Shown here: positions 1 to 8,053 of the stretch, in pieces
How positions within the stretch are numbered: position 1 is the stretch's first letter
Layout: each line of letters begins with the position of its first letter
NCBI RefSeq assembly: GCF_018141545.1
Contig: NZ_CP064356.1
Location: 1,426,001-1,490,000 of the forward strand
DNA from: Miltoncostaea oceani
GTDB taxonomy: Bacteria > Actinomycetota > Thermoleophilia > Miltoncostaeales > Miltoncostaeaceae
Length of the DNA: 64,000 nucleotides
Reading direction: 5' to 3'
The notes under the pieces: generated by a model
Told to the model about the DNA's origin: nothing
Databases searched by the model: none
What the model saw: the letters and a program-made list of their open reading frames with translations, nothing else
Program-made: the position numbers and the translations under genes

Positions 1-1651
1 AGGTCCAGCGGTACGTCTCGTCGCGGCGCAGCTCGTCGCCCTTCCAGACCTTCCGGGTGTACGTCACCGTGAAGCCGCTGCCGCCCGCCTCCTGCTGCAC
101 GACCCGTTCCCCCGGCGCGAGCGACGGGTCGACCGTCTCGCGCGTCACGGGGGCGACGACGTTCGTCTGGGGGCCGGTCTCGGTCTCGACGCGGCGGTCG
201 AGGAGCGACGAGAAGAACCGGATGGTGACGGCGTTGTCGCTCGCCACGGCGGAGATCAGGATGCCCGCGTCCCAGTCGTTGACGAAGATCATCTCCGGGC
301 CGCCGTACGACAACGTCGCCTCGCGTCCCTGCGGGTAGCGGGAGATCCAGAACTGGTGCGGCGTGTGCGTGACGATCTCGAGCCCGGCGAAGAACGCGGC
401 GTTGTACATCGTCGTCGAGACCTGGGAGACGCCGCCGCCGACCGCGTCCTCCAGGCGCCCCGCGGCGATCTGGGGGGCCTCCACGAAGCCCCGCTCCAGG
501 GTCCGCTGCCCGAGCGCCTCGTTCAGGGAGAACCGGCCGCCCGGCGGGATGATCGTGCCGTCGAGCAGCTCGGCGGCCCGCTGGATGTTGGTGACCCGCG
601 GCTCGCAGCAGTTGTAGGGCGTCGAGAACTCCGAGACCAGCTCCGTGATCCGGAGGGCCCTGACCTCGGCGGTCGTGCGCGTCGGGCGGCTGACCTCGAA
701 GCGCGCGCGCACCGACGGCGCGTCGGGGTCGGCGACGATCGCCGCGGCGATGGCGTCCATGTCGAGGCGGCGGCCGACGCGGGAGGTGATCAGGCGGAGG
801 TTCGTGCCCGACACCCGGAAGCCGGCGTCGCGGGCGGGCTGCTCGCGCGTCTCGAACGCGGACGCGATGTCCTCGTAGAGGACGTCCGGGTCGAGCGTGA
901 CGTCGAGGTCGGGGGGGTCCGCCTCGAACCGCAGCGCGGCCCGCAGGACCTCCGGCTCGATCGCCACGCCGTTGCCGTCGAGGGTCACGTCGACGGGGGC
1001 GTCGATCACCGCGAGGGCGCGCTCGCGCGCGGCGGCCGCCGCCTCGTCGGTCACCGGGGGCGGGAGCGGCCCGGGCGTCAGCGCGATCGTGGCGGGCAGG
1101 GCGAGGATCCTGCTCCGCAGCTCGTCGGGCGCGACGCCGTATCCCGGGGCGCCGGGGACGAGCGTGATGTCCTCCTCGCCGACCTCGAGCCCGGCGGCGC
1201 GCGGCGCGTCGTTCACCTCGCGGGTGACGCGGGTGACGAGGCGGCTCACCTCGCGCGGGTCCAGCGTGAACCGGAGCGGCACCTCCCGCTCCGAGGCCGC
1301 GCCGACGAGCGAGAGCAGGCGGCCGCCGATCGTGCGGGGCTCCAGCGCCGCCGCGACGGCCTGCCGGATGCGCGGCCGCGCGTCGAGGCTGGCGCGGGTC
1401 ACCCGCACGCGGTACCCCGGGTCGTCGGTGCGGACGATCTCGAGCGGCTGGGCCAGCAGCTCCTTCGCCCGCGCCCGGGCGACCCTCTCGACGCCGGCGG
1501 CGTCGAGCCCGCTGACGTCCCGGCCCGCGATCGTGACGCTCGCCGGGGCCGCGTCGTCGTTGCCGAGGGCGAGGGCCCCGCCGATCGCGAGCACGACCAC
1601 GCCGACGGCGACGCCGACGAGCACGAGTCGTCTACGGGTGCGATCAGGCAT
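1..1651 (-). CDS. VanW-domain cell-surface protein, 3' end cut by window edge
   Basis: About 550 codons are present and the frame is open to base 1, so the C-terminus is missing. The start is ATG at 1651. Residues 1-8 are basic (MPDRTRRR), followed by a single hydrophobic segment at about 9-29, which reads as a signal anchor. The middle holds two weakly similar peptidoglycan-binding-like repeats (YoaR type). The C-terminal half is a VanW domain: a Cys-Cys pair in PYNCCEPR, FSLNEALGQRT, GGGVSQVSTT, and TPHQFWISRYPQGREAT followed by FVNDWD. The last visible part (PGERVVQQEAGGSGF onward) resembles the start of a G5 domain. VanW proteins are secreted or envelope proteins of unsettled function. 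A TAGGAT -10-like box lies 9 bases before the ATG. It diverges from egtB. Confidence 0.85.
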   Translation of the reverse strand, partial: MPDRTRRRLVLVGVAVGVVVLAIGGALALGNDDAAPASVTIAGRDVSGLDAAGVERVARARAKELLAQPLEIVRTDDPGYRVRVTRASLDARPRIRQAVAAALEPRTIGGRLLSLVGAASEREVPLRFTLDPREVSRLVTRVTREVNDAPRAAGLEVGEEDITLVPGAPGYGVAPDELRSRILALPATIALTPGPLPPPVTDEAAAAARERALAVIDAPVDVTLDGNGVAIEPEVLRAALRFEADPPDLDVTLDPDVLYEDIASAFETREQPARDAGFRVSGTNLRLITSRVGRRLDMDAIAAAIVADPDAPSVRARFEVSRPTRTTAEVRALRITELVSEFSTPYNCCEPRVTNIQRAAELLDGTIIPPGGRFSLNEALGQRTLERGFVEAPQIAAGRLEDAVGGGVSQVSTTMYNAAFFAGLEIVTHTPHQFWISRYPQGREATLSYGGPEMIFVNDWDAGILISAVASDNAVTIRFFSSLLDRRVETETGPQTNVVAPVTRETVDPSLAPGERVVQQEAGGSGFTVTYTRKVWKGDELRRDETYRWT

Positions 1652-1745
1652 GGAACCGCGATCCTAGTGGGGTCCGCAATCGGGACACCCCACCCCGGTC
1701 GGCCGGGCGTTCGTCCCCGGGGGCGCGGCGGATCACCGGCGGGAC

Positions 1746-1759
1746 GTGAGACGCCTCAC
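1746..1759. promoter_or_regulatory. CRP-type palindrome 1 (GTGA-N6-TCAC)
   Basis: GTGA at 1746-1749 and TCAC at 1756-1759 are separated by six bases. The symmetry extends one base each way (C at 1745, G at 1760). This matches the core of the classic CRP/GlxR operator TGTGA-N6-TCACA. Its centre is 34 bases upstream of the centre of palindrome 2. It lies in the VanW/egtB divergent spacer, so either gene could be the target. Confidence 0.5.
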
Positions 1760-1778
1760 GATGTGACCCACCCCACGA

Positions 1779-1794
1779 TGTGACCCCTCTCACA
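1779..1794. promoter_or_regulatory. CRP-type palindrome 2 (TGTGA-N6-TCACA)
   Basis: TGTGA at 1779-1783 and TCACA at 1790-1794 with a six-base spacer match the ten symmetric positions of the CRP/GlxR consensus exactly. The left half lies within a 13-base direct repeat (CACGATGTGACCC at 1757-1769 and 1774-1786). It ends 32 bases before the egtB start. A Crp-family regulator is encoded at 4794-5474, a natural candidate to bind here, although this is inference. Confidence 0.6.
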
Positions 1795-1826
1795 GGCCCG
1801 ATGGGTGACGCGTCGGGGATCCTCCT

Positions 1827-3086
1827 TTGGTGGACGATCGCAGAACGGTACTCGCCGCGCGGCTCGACGGCACACGCCGCCGGACCCTCGACCTGTTCGC
1901 GCCCCTCCCCGCGGAGCGCCTCGGGGCCGCCCCCTCCGCGATCCTGAGCCCGCCCCTCTGGGACCTCGGCCACATCGCCGCGTACGAGGAGCTGTGGCTC
2001 GCCCGCACCGTCGCCGGGCGGCCCTCCCTGCACCCCGGCCTGCAGGACGTCTACGACGCGTTCGAGACGCCGCGCCGGCGCCGGGCCGACGTGGCGATCC
2101 TCGGCGAGCGCGAGGCGTACGCGTACCTCCGGGCCGTCCGCGAGACGTCGCTGGAGGTGCTGGCGGAGGCGCCGCTCGACGGCGACGACCGCCTCACCGC
2201 GGACGGGGTCGTCTTCGACATGGTCGCCCAGCACGAGGCGCAGCACACCGAGACGGTGCTCCAGGCGTTCCAGCTCATGCCCGCCGGCGCGTACACGCCG
2301 CCCACCCGCCGCCCCGCCCCCGGCCCCGCGGACCCCGGCGGCCCGGAGTGGGTCGCGGTCCCCGGCGGGACGTTCGCGATGGGCGCGCCGCCGGAGGGGT
2401 TCGCGTACGACTGCGAGCGGCCGCGCCACCCGCGGGAGGTCGCGCCGTTCCTGATGGGACGCGACCCCGTCACGAACGGCGGGCACCTCGCCTTCATCGC
2501 CGACGGCGGGTACGACCGGCCGGAGCTCTGGACGGCGGAGGGCTGGGAGTGGCGGGTCGCCGAGGACGTCCGGGCGCCCCTCTACTGGGAGCCCGACGGC
2601 GCCGGCGGGTGGGTGACGCGGTCGTTCGAGCGCGTCGGTCCCGTCGACCCGGACCTGCCCCTCTGCCACGTCAGCGCCCACGAGGCCGACGCCCACGCCC
2701 GCTGGGCGGGCGCGCGCCTGCCGACCGAGGCCGAGTGGGAGCGCGCCGCCGCCGGGACGGAGCCGACCGCGTCCGCGGCCAACCTCGGGCAGCTCTCGTT
2801 CGGCGCGGAGCCCGTCGGGGCGCGCCCCCCCGCACCGGGCGGCTGTCGCGGGCTGCTCGGCGACGTGTGGGAGTGGACCTCCGACACGCTGGAGGGCTAC
2901 CCCGGGTTCCGCGCCTTCCCGTACCGCGAGTACGCGGAGGTCTTCTTCGGGGAGGGCCACCGGGTGCTGCGCGGCGGTTCGTGGGCCACGCAGGAGATCG
3001 CCGCCCGGGCGACCTTCCGCAACTGGGACCTGCCGCGCCGCCGCCAGATCTTCGCGGGCCTCCGCCTCGCCCGGGACGTCGCGTGA
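1827..3086 (+). CDS. egtB: Ergothioneine biosynthesis iron-dependent sulfoxide synthase EgtB
   Basis: EgtB is a non-heme iron enzyme that uses O2 to join a cysteine-type thiol to hercynine, forming the sulfoxide precursor of ergothioneine in the cytosol. The 419-residue protein has an N-terminal DinB-like four-helix domain with the expected iron ligands: His49 in WDLGHIAAYEE, and His136/His140 in the HxxxHxE motif QHEAQHTET. A formylglycine-generating-enzyme-like domain follows and ends with GGSWAT and RNWDLPRRRQIFAGLRLA, both typical of EgtB. The start is TTG at 1827 or GTG at 1830; neither has a clear ribosome site. The stop overlaps the egtD start (GTGA). Neither egtA nor egtC is adjacent, so the thiol donor (cysteine or gamma-glutamylcysteine) cannot be told from context. 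Confidence 0.93.
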   Translation: MVDDRRTVLAARLDGTRRRTLDLFAPLPAERLGAAPSAILSPPLWDLGHIAAYEELWLARTVAGRPSLHPGLQDVYDAFETPRRRRADVAILGEREAYAYLRAVRETSLEVLAEAPLDGDDRLTADGVVFDMVAQHEAQHTETVLQAFQLMPAGAYTPPTRRPAPGPADPGGPEWVAVPGGTFAMGAPPEGFAYDCERPRHPREVAPFLMGRDPVTNGGHLAFIADGGYDRPELWTAEGWEWRVAEDVRAPLYWEPDGAGGWVTRSFERVGPVDPDLPLCHVSAHEADAHARWAGARLPTEAEWERAAAGTEPTASAANLGQLSFGAEPVGARPPAPGGCRGLLGDVWEWTSDTLEGYPGFRAFPYREYAEVFFGEGHRVLRGGSWATQEIAARATFRNWDLPRRRQIFAGLRLARDVA

Positions 3087-4078
3087 GCACCGGCCTCGCC
3101 CCCCGGCCGTACCGCCTCGACGTGCACCCGCCGGACACGACCGGCGAGGGGCTGGCCGACGACGTCCGCCGCGGCCTCGCGGCCCCGCCGTACGTGCTGC
3201 CGCCCAAGCACTTCTACGACGAGCACGGCTCCGACCTGTTCGAGCGCATCACCCGCCTCCCCGAGTACTACCAGTCGCGCACGGAGCTGGCGATCCTGCG
3301 GGCGATCGCCCCCGGGCTCGTCGCGCGGCGGGGGGTGGGGGAGATCGTCGAGCTCGGCTCGGGGGCGTCCCGCAAGACGGCGGCGCTGCTCGACGCGATG
3401 CGCGAGGACGGCCGCCCCGGCCGGTACATCCCGTTCGACGTCTGCCCCGAGGCCATCCTCGCGGCGGCGGGCCGGCTGACGGGCGCGTACCCCGGCCTCG
3501 ACGTCCACGGCGTCGCCGGCGACTTCGACCACCACCTCGGAGGCGTGCCCGACCCGGCGGCCCCCGGCTCCCGCCTGGTGGCCTTCCTCGGCGGCACCAT
3601 CGGCAACCTCGAGCCCGCCGACCGCACCCCCTTCCTGCGGCGGGTCGCGCGGCTGCTCGGCGACGACGACCTGCTGCTCGTCGGCACCGACCTCGCGGGC
3701 GACCCGGAGCGCATCCGGGCGGCGTACGACGACGCCGAGGGGGTGACCGCCGAGTTCAACCTCAACGTGCTCCGCGTGATCAACCGGGAGCTCGGGGCCG
3801 GGTTCGACCTCGACGCCTTCGACCACGTCGCCGTCTACGACCCCGGCCCCCCGTGGATCGAGATGCGACTGCGGTCGCGACGGGACCAGATCGTCCGGAT
3901 CCCCGCGATCGGCCTCGAGGTCCCCTTCGCGCGGGGCCAGGAGATCCGCACCGAGATCTCGTGCAAGTTCACGCGCGCCTCGGTCGCCGAGATGTACGAG
4001 GCCGCCGGCCTGCGCCTCGTCGAGTGGCACGAGGACCCCGCGGGCTGGTTCGCCGTGTCGGTGGCCGCCCGGGCCTGA
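3083..4078 (+). CDS. egtD: L-histidine N-alpha-methyltransferase EgtD
   Basis: EgtD trimethylates histidine to hercynine using three S-adenosylmethionine, the first step of ergothioneine synthesis. The 331-residue length is normal for the family. Family marks are the N-terminal KHFYDEHGSDLFERIT followed by LPEYYQSRTE, a SAM-binding loop IVELGSGASRKT, FLGGTIGNLEP and, near the end, ISCKFTR with AGWFAV at the C-terminus. GTG at 3083 overlaps the egtB stop by four bases, so the two are translationally coupled. egtB precedes egtD and they form a two-gene unit that makes the hercynine sulfoxide. The C-S lyase EgtE and the EgtC amidase are not in this window and may be elsewhere. Confidence 0.93.
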   Translation: MSTGLAPRPYRLDVHPPDTTGEGLADDVRRGLAAPPYVLPPKHFYDEHGSDLFERITRLPEYYQSRTELAILRAIAPGLVARRGVGEIVELGSGASRKTAALLDAMREDGRPGRYIPFDVCPEAILAAAGRLTGAYPGLDVHGVAGDFDHHLGGVPDPAAPGSRLVAFLGGTIGNLEPADRTPFLRRVARLLGDDDLLLVGTDLAGDPERIRAAYDDAEGVTAEFNLNVLRVINRELGAGFDLDAFDHVAVYDPGPPWIEMRLRSRRDQIVRIPAIGLEVPFARGQEIRTEISCKFTRASVAEMYEAAGLRLVEWHEDPAGWFAVSVAARA

Positions 4079-4131
4079 CCCCGGCGGGCCTACGAGATCG
4101 TGCGCGATGGCGCGGTCCGCGGGCTGTGCCG

Positions 4132-4830
4132 ATGACCGGTGGCATGAGGCCCCTCTCGCCCGCCGTCGCCGAGCTCCGCTGGTCGGGATCGACGATCGCG
4201 GCCTGCGGACTCGCGCTGGCCGCCCTCGGGGGAGGGGCGGTGGACGTGCGGGCGGGGGGCCTCGGGCTGGCCGGGGCGGTGCTGCTGCTCTGGGTGGCGA
4301 CGGGCGCGCGGGTCGTGCGGCGCGCGATCCGGCTGGCGATGCCGGTGCGGCCCCGGTGGGGCCTCGAGGACACCTCGGCGACGGCGGTCCGGGTGCTGCT
4401 GACCCAGACGGCACCGCTCGCCGCCGTCGCCGTCGCCGCCACGGCCGCGGGCGGCGGCCGGTTCGCGGGTGCGGGGAGCGCCGCCGCGGGGGCGCTCGTC
4501 GGCGCCGGCCTGTGCGCCCTGCTCGCCGCGGAGCGGATGCGGAGCGCCGAGCGGGCCCTCGGCCGGCGGCTCCTGCGCCAGCCGCGCTGGGGGCGTCTCA
4601 TGGACCGGCGGGCGCTGTTCCTGGAGCCCGAGTCGCTGCGCGACCGCCCCGCGGCGCCGGCGACCACCCCGTGGCCCGCACACCGGCCGCCCCCGCGGGC
4701 CCCGCGCGCGGCGATCGAGCTGGAGCCGGCGAACCCCCCGGCCCGTCACGCCGTCGGCGTCGGGGTGCGCACCCTGCGGCGCGCACCGACCCCTCAGCGC
4801 CCCCCGGGACCGTCCCCGCCGGCCTCCTGA
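4132..4830 (+). CDS. Hypothetical small membrane protein
   Basis: The frame reads 232 residues from ATG 4132 (ATG 4144 is an alternative). No family was recognised. Residues about 15-60 hold two hydrophobic segments (one is AGAVLLLWVAT), and about 85-130 hold two more Ala/Gly-rich ones. A basic stretch and a Pro/Arg-rich tail of about 80 residues follow, so four membrane passes with a cytosolic tail is a fair reading. The last 37 bases overlap the convergent crp-type gene. Third-position GC favours this frame over the antisense frame at 3969-4667. It may be the last gene of the egt transcript (53-base gap), but no functional link is visible. Confidence 0.55.
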   Translation: MTGGMRPLSPAVAELRWSGSTIAACGLALAALGGGAVDVRAGGLGLAGAVLLLWVATGARVVRRAIRLAMPVRPRWGLEDTSATAVRVLLTQTAPLAAVAVAATAAGGGRFAGAGSAAAGALVGAGLCALLAAERMRSAERALGRRLLRQPRWGRLMDRRALFLEPESLRDRPAAPATTPWPAHRPPPRAPRAAIELEPANPPARHAVGVGVRTLRRAPTPQRPPGPSPPAS

Positions 4831-5474
4831 GCCGGTGGCCGGATGATCAGGGTGCGGTTGCGCACCTCGATCTCCCCGGACTCCGCGAGGCGGCCGAGCG
4901 CGATCGTCACCGACTCGCGCACCGCCCCCACCATGTTCGCCAGCTCCTGGTGGGTGAGGCGCAGGTCGAGGCGGATGCCGTCGGGCGTCACGCGGCCCCA
5001 GCGCTCGGCGAGCTGGCGCAGCTTCAGCAGCAGGCGGCGCTCCACCCGCGGCTCCAGGGCGATCGCCACGGCCAGCTCCCGCTCGGCGATCTGCGCGCTG
5101 AGCAGGCGGACCATGTTCGCCGCGAGGGCGGGGTCCGTCATCCACGCCTCCATGCGGAGGCGGTCCACCAGGTGGACGGTGGAGTCCTCGATCGCGAAGC
5201 AGCGCACCTGCGGCGCCGAGGCGGCCCACGGCTCCAGCGGACGCACGAGCAGGTCCCCCTGCTCCAGCATCCCGATCGTCCGCTCCCGCTCCTCCGGGGC
5301 GATCACCGCGAGCGCGAGGCGCCCGTCGCCGACGACGCAGCACAGGGCCCCCGTGGCGGCCACGTCGAGCTCGCCCCCCGCCGCGATCCGGACGGCCCGC
5401 AGCCCGTCGACCGCGGCCGCCAGCACCTCGTCGTCGAGGCCGGCGAACAGGTCGATGGTGCGGAGGTCGGACAC
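4794..5474 (-). CDS. Crp/Fnr-family transcriptional regulator
   Basis: The 226-residue protein has an N-terminal cyclic-nucleotide-binding-like beta barrel (about 1-110), a long dimerisation helix (about 115-145) and a C-terminal winged helix. The recognition helix reads LTHQELANMVGAVRESVTIALGRL. The Arg-Glu pair (VRES) that contacts TGTGA half-sites in CRP is kept, while the third contact (Arg185 of E. coli CRP) is Ile. The canonical cAMP-binding RS motif is not evident in the barrel, so the ligand is unclear. Start is GTG 5474, five bases after the stop of the CPBP gene upstream on the same strand, so the two are likely co-transcribed. CRP-type palindromes at 1746-1794 are candidate targets. 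Confidence 0.88.
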   Translation of the reverse strand: MSDLRTIDLFAGLDDEVLAAAVDGLRAVRIAAGGELDVAATGALCCVVGDGRLALAVIAPEERERTIGMLEQGDLLVRPLEPWAASAPQVRCFAIEDSTVHLVDRLRMEAWMTDPALAANMVRLLSAQIAERELAVAIALEPRVERRLLLKLRQLAERWGRVTPDGIRLDLRLTHQELANMVGAVRESVTIALGRLAESGEIEVRNRTLIIRPPAQEAGGDGPGGR

Positions 5475-5479
5475 GCGGC

Positions 5480-6202
5480 TCAGGAGACGGACGTGGCGAT
5501 CAGGGCGATGGAGGCGATGGTGTTCACCGTGGCGTGGGCGCTCACCGCCGCCCAGTATCCCCGCCGCCGGTAGATCCACGCCAGCCCGACACCCGTCACC
5601 ACCAGGGCGATCGCCCGCGGCCACAGCAGGTAGGCGTCGACGTGGGCGGAGGTGAAGACGACGCCGCTGATGACCGCCGCCGTCCAGAACGGCACCCGCC
5701 GCACCAGGCCGCGCAGCAGCAGGACCCGGAACAGGAGCTCCTCGCCGAGCGGCGCCAGCACGACGAGCGCGAGCACCAGCAGCACGAGCTGCCACGGCGC
5801 CGTGCCGATCTCCTCGACCTCCTCGATGCGGCGCTCCACCACGGGGTCGATCGCGGAGCCGATCCCCACGATCACGAGGGCGACGACCAGCAGGACGAGG
5901 CCCGTCCCGACGCCGGCGAGGATCGCGCGGCGGGGGTTCTCGGGCCGGGCGATGCCGAGCCGGCGCTCGTGCGCGGGAAGGGTGCGCCACAGCAGCCAGC
6001 CGAAGGCGAGGAGCAGGAGGCTCGTGCCGAACGCGAGGATCGCGTTGAGCGCGTCGTCGCCGATCGGGGCGACGCTCAGGATGCCCGCCGCGGCGATGAG
6101 GGCGGCGAACGCCGCCAGGATCGCGCCCGGCGGCGTGAGGACCCTCCACCAGAAGCCGGGGGGCCGGGGCGCGCCGACCGGCGCCTGATCCAGTGTGCCC
6201 AC
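5480..6202 (-). CDS. CPBP-family intramembrane metalloprotease
   Basis: This 240-residue integral membrane protein belongs to the CAAX protease/bacteriocin-processing (CPBP, Abi) family. The family's three conserved blocks are visible: LGEELLFRVLLLRGL (the paired glutamates), FTSAHVDAY (first metal-binding His) and SAHATVNT (second His/Asn block). About seven hydrophobic segments surround them. Family members cleave within the membrane; some mature peptides or give immunity to bacteriocins, but no substrate is suggested here. The start is GTG 6202, with a TAGACT -10-like box eight bases upstream (6211-6216), so the mRNA could be leaderless. It is followed closely by the Crp-type regulator. 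Confidence 0.85.
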   Translation of the reverse strand: MGTLDQAPVGAPRPPGFWWRVLTPPGAILAAFAALIAAAGILSVAPIGDDALNAILAFGTSLLLLAFGWLLWRTLPAHERRLGIARPENPRRAILAGVGTGLVLLVVALVIVGIGSAIDPVVERRIEEVEEIGTAPWQLVLLVLALVVLAPLGEELLFRVLLLRGLVRRVPFWTAAVISGVVFTSAHVDAYLLWPRAIALVVTGVGLAWIYRRRGYWAAVSAHATVNTIASIALIATSVS

Positions 6203-6210
6203 CGAGGGGG

Positions 6211-6216
6211 AGTCTA
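6211..6216 (-). promoter_or_regulatory. -10 box (TAGACT) of the CPBP-crp unit
   Basis: Read on the minus strand, TAGACT sits eight bases before the GTG start at 6202. It has the TAnnnT form seen before other operon heads in this window. No convincing -35 box is visible. Confidence 0.4.
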
Positions 6217-6248
6217 GGGACGCCCCCCGCCCGCCCGCCGCCGGGCGG

Positions 6249-7265
6249 TCAGGCGATCCCGACCGCCGCGCGGACGGAGCCGACGAGGGCCGACGCCCGC
6301 TCCCGCGCGCGGGCGCCGCCCGCGGCGAGGATCGCGTCGAGCTGGGCGCGGTCCTCCATCAGCTCGTCGTAGCGCGCCCGCGGGCCGGAGAGGTGCTCCT
6401 CCAGACGGTCCGCCACGAGGTCCTTCAGCGTGCCCCAGCCCATGCCGCCCGCCCGCATCCGCGCGCGCAGCTCCTCCTGCTCGGCCGCGTCGGCGAACGG
6501 GGCGTAGAGCGCGAACAGGGTCGAGGAGTCCGGGTCCTTCGGGTCCTCCACCGGGGTGCTGTCGGTGGTGATCCGGCGCACCAGCTTGCGGGTCGACCTC
6601 GCGTCGCCGAAGAGCGGGATCGCGTTGTCGTACGACTTGCTCATCTTGCGGCCGTCGAGGCCGGGGAGGGTGTTGCGGTCGCCGTCGGACGACGTGACGT
6701 GCTCCGGCACCGGCAGCGCGAAGCGGTCGCCGTAGGCCTGGTTGAACCGCTCGGCGATGTCGCGGGCGTACTCGACGTGCTGGATCTGGTCGCGCCCCAC
6801 GGGGACCACGTCGGCGCCCATCACGATGATGTCCGCGGCCATCAGGACGGGGTAGTTGTAGAGCCCCATCGAGACGCCGTCGTCCTCGTCGAGCCCGGCC
6901 TCGCGGTTGCGGTCGCGCGCCGCCTTGTAGGCGTGGGCGCGGTTCATCATCCCCTTCGCCGTCATGCACGACAGCACCCACTGCAGCTCGAACGTCTCGG
7001 GGACGTCGGACTGGCGGTAGAGCGTGACCCGCTCGGGATCGAGGCCGCACGCGACCCACGTCGCGGCGACCGAGCGGGTGTAGAGGTCGAGCTCCCCCGG
7101 GTCCCGGATCGTCGTCAGCGCGTGGTAGTCGGCGATGAAGTAGAAGGCGTCGTAGTCGCGCGCCAGCTCGATGGCGGGGCGGATCGCCCCGACGTAGTTG
7201 CCGAGGTGCGGGATGCCGGTGGGCTTGATGCCGGTCAGGGAGATCCGGCGGGCGGGTGCCGTCAT
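6249..7265 (-). CDS. trpS: Tryptophanyl-tRNA synthetase
   Basis: This class I aminoacyl-tRNA synthetase charges tRNA-Trp with tryptophan and ATP. The 338-residue length is normal for bacterial TrpRS. The first signature appears as PTGIPHLGNYVGAI (HIGH-type), the second as LDGRKMSKSYDNAI (KMSKS). The tryptophan-pocket region has GRDQIQHVEYARDIAERFN, typical of the family. ATG 7265 is preceded at exactly six bases by TACGAT, so transcription probably begins at or next to the start codon. It diverges from scpA. No T-box or trp leader is visible, and there is no room for one. Confidence 0.95.
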   Translation of the reverse strand: MTAPARRISLTGIKPTGIPHLGNYVGAIRPAIELARDYDAFYFIADYHALTTIRDPGELDLYTRSVAATWVACGLDPERVTLYRQSDVPETFELQWVLSCMTAKGMMNRAHAYKAARDRNREAGLDEDDGVSMGLYNYPVLMAADIIVMGADVVPVGRDQIQHVEYARDIAERFNQAYGDRFALPVPEHVTSSDGDRNTLPGLDGRKMSKSYDNAIPLFGDARSTRKLVRRITTDSTPVEDPKDPDSSTLFALYAPFADAAEQEELRARMRAGGMGWGTLKDLVADRLEEHLSGPRARYDELMEDRAQLDAILAAGGARARERASALVGSVRAAVGIA

Positions 7266-7271
7266 GGGGCC

Positions 7272-7277
7272 ATCGTA
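7272..7277 (-). promoter_or_regulatory. -10 box (TACGAT) of trpS, leaderless spacing
   Basis: On the minus strand TACGAT is followed by six bases (GGCCCC) and then the trpS ATG. With the usual 6-8 bases from -10 to +1, the transcript would start on the initiation codon. It is one of five identical spacings in the window. Confidence 0.5.
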
Positions 7278-7315
7278 CGGAGCGCGCGGCGCGTGTGACG
7301 GCGGGCCGCGCGGCT

Positions 7316-8053
7316 ATGCTGGCCGCAATCCGGATGCCCCCCGCCGACGCCCTCCAGCAGCCGATCGAGCTCGACCTCTTCGAGGGTCCCTTCGACCTGC
7401 TGCTCACGCTCGTCCTCCGCGACGAGGTCGAGCTCCTCGAGGTGCCGCTCCTCGAGGTGGTCACCGCGGCCCTGGGCGAGAACGCCCGCGAGCGCTGGGA
7501 CACCGACACCGCCGGCGAGCTGATCGTGCTCCTCGCGGCGATGGCGGAGCTGAAGGCGCGGCGCCTGCTCGGCGAGCCCGGGGAGGAGGAGCCCGACCCC
7601 GACACGCTCGAGGCGCGCGAGGCCCTCGCCGCCCGTCTGGTCGCCTACGCACCCTTCCAGCGCGCCGCCGGCTGGCTCACGGCCCGCGGCCGCGACTGCG
7701 TCGGGCCGCGCTACCGCCGCCAGCCCGTCCCGGGCGCCCCGCCGCCGCCCCCGGCCGCCGAGGACGTCGCCCGGCTGCGCGAGGCCATGCTGCCGCTGCT
7801 GAAGGCCCCGCCGGCGCCGTCCCTCGCGCACCTGACGAGCCGCCGCGTGAGCATGCCCGCGGCCCTGCAGCGCCTCCAGTCGGCCCTGAGCCGCGCCCGC
7901 CAGGTCAGCTTCGAGGCCCTCACCGCCGGCTTCTCCCCGCTGGAGGAGGCGATCGCGCTGATGGCCGCCCTCGAGCTGGCCCGCCGTGGCGAGGTCACCC
8001 TCGCCCAGGCCGAGCCGTTCGGCGACATCGCGATCGCGGGGTCCGGCCGATGA
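7316..8053 (+). CDS. scpA: Segregation and condensation protein A
   Basis: ScpA is the kleisin that bridges the two SMC heads in the chromosome condensin. The protein has the family's opening PIELDLFEGPFDLLLTLV and a C-terminal winged-helix region (VSFEALTAGFSPLEEAIALMAALELARRG split in two). About 240 residues is typical. The start could be ATG 7316 or ATG 7334; both are in frame and neither has a clear ribosome site. The stop overlaps scpB by four bases (ATGA). Its partners scpB (next gene) and smc (57854) are also in this window. Confidence 0.9.
   Translation: MLAAIRMPPADALQQPIELDLFEGPFDLLLTLVLRDEVELLEVPLLEVVTAALGENARERWDTDTAGELIVLLAAMAELKARRLLGEPGEEEPDPDTLEAREALAARLVAYAPFQRAAGWLTARGRDCVGPRYRRQPVPGAPPPPPAAEDVARLREAMLPLLKAPPAPSLAHLTSRRVSMPAALQRLQSALSRARQVSFEALTAGFSPLEEAIALMAALELARRGEVTLAQAEPFGDIAIAGSGR

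Noticed and set aside
4794-6149. A single minus-strand frame that would fuse the Crp-type protein to a long N-terminal extension
   Set aside because: The extension is a shadow of the CPBP protease gene in another frame and is Arg/Gly-rich without motifs; GTG 5474 gives a normal-length Crp-family protein.
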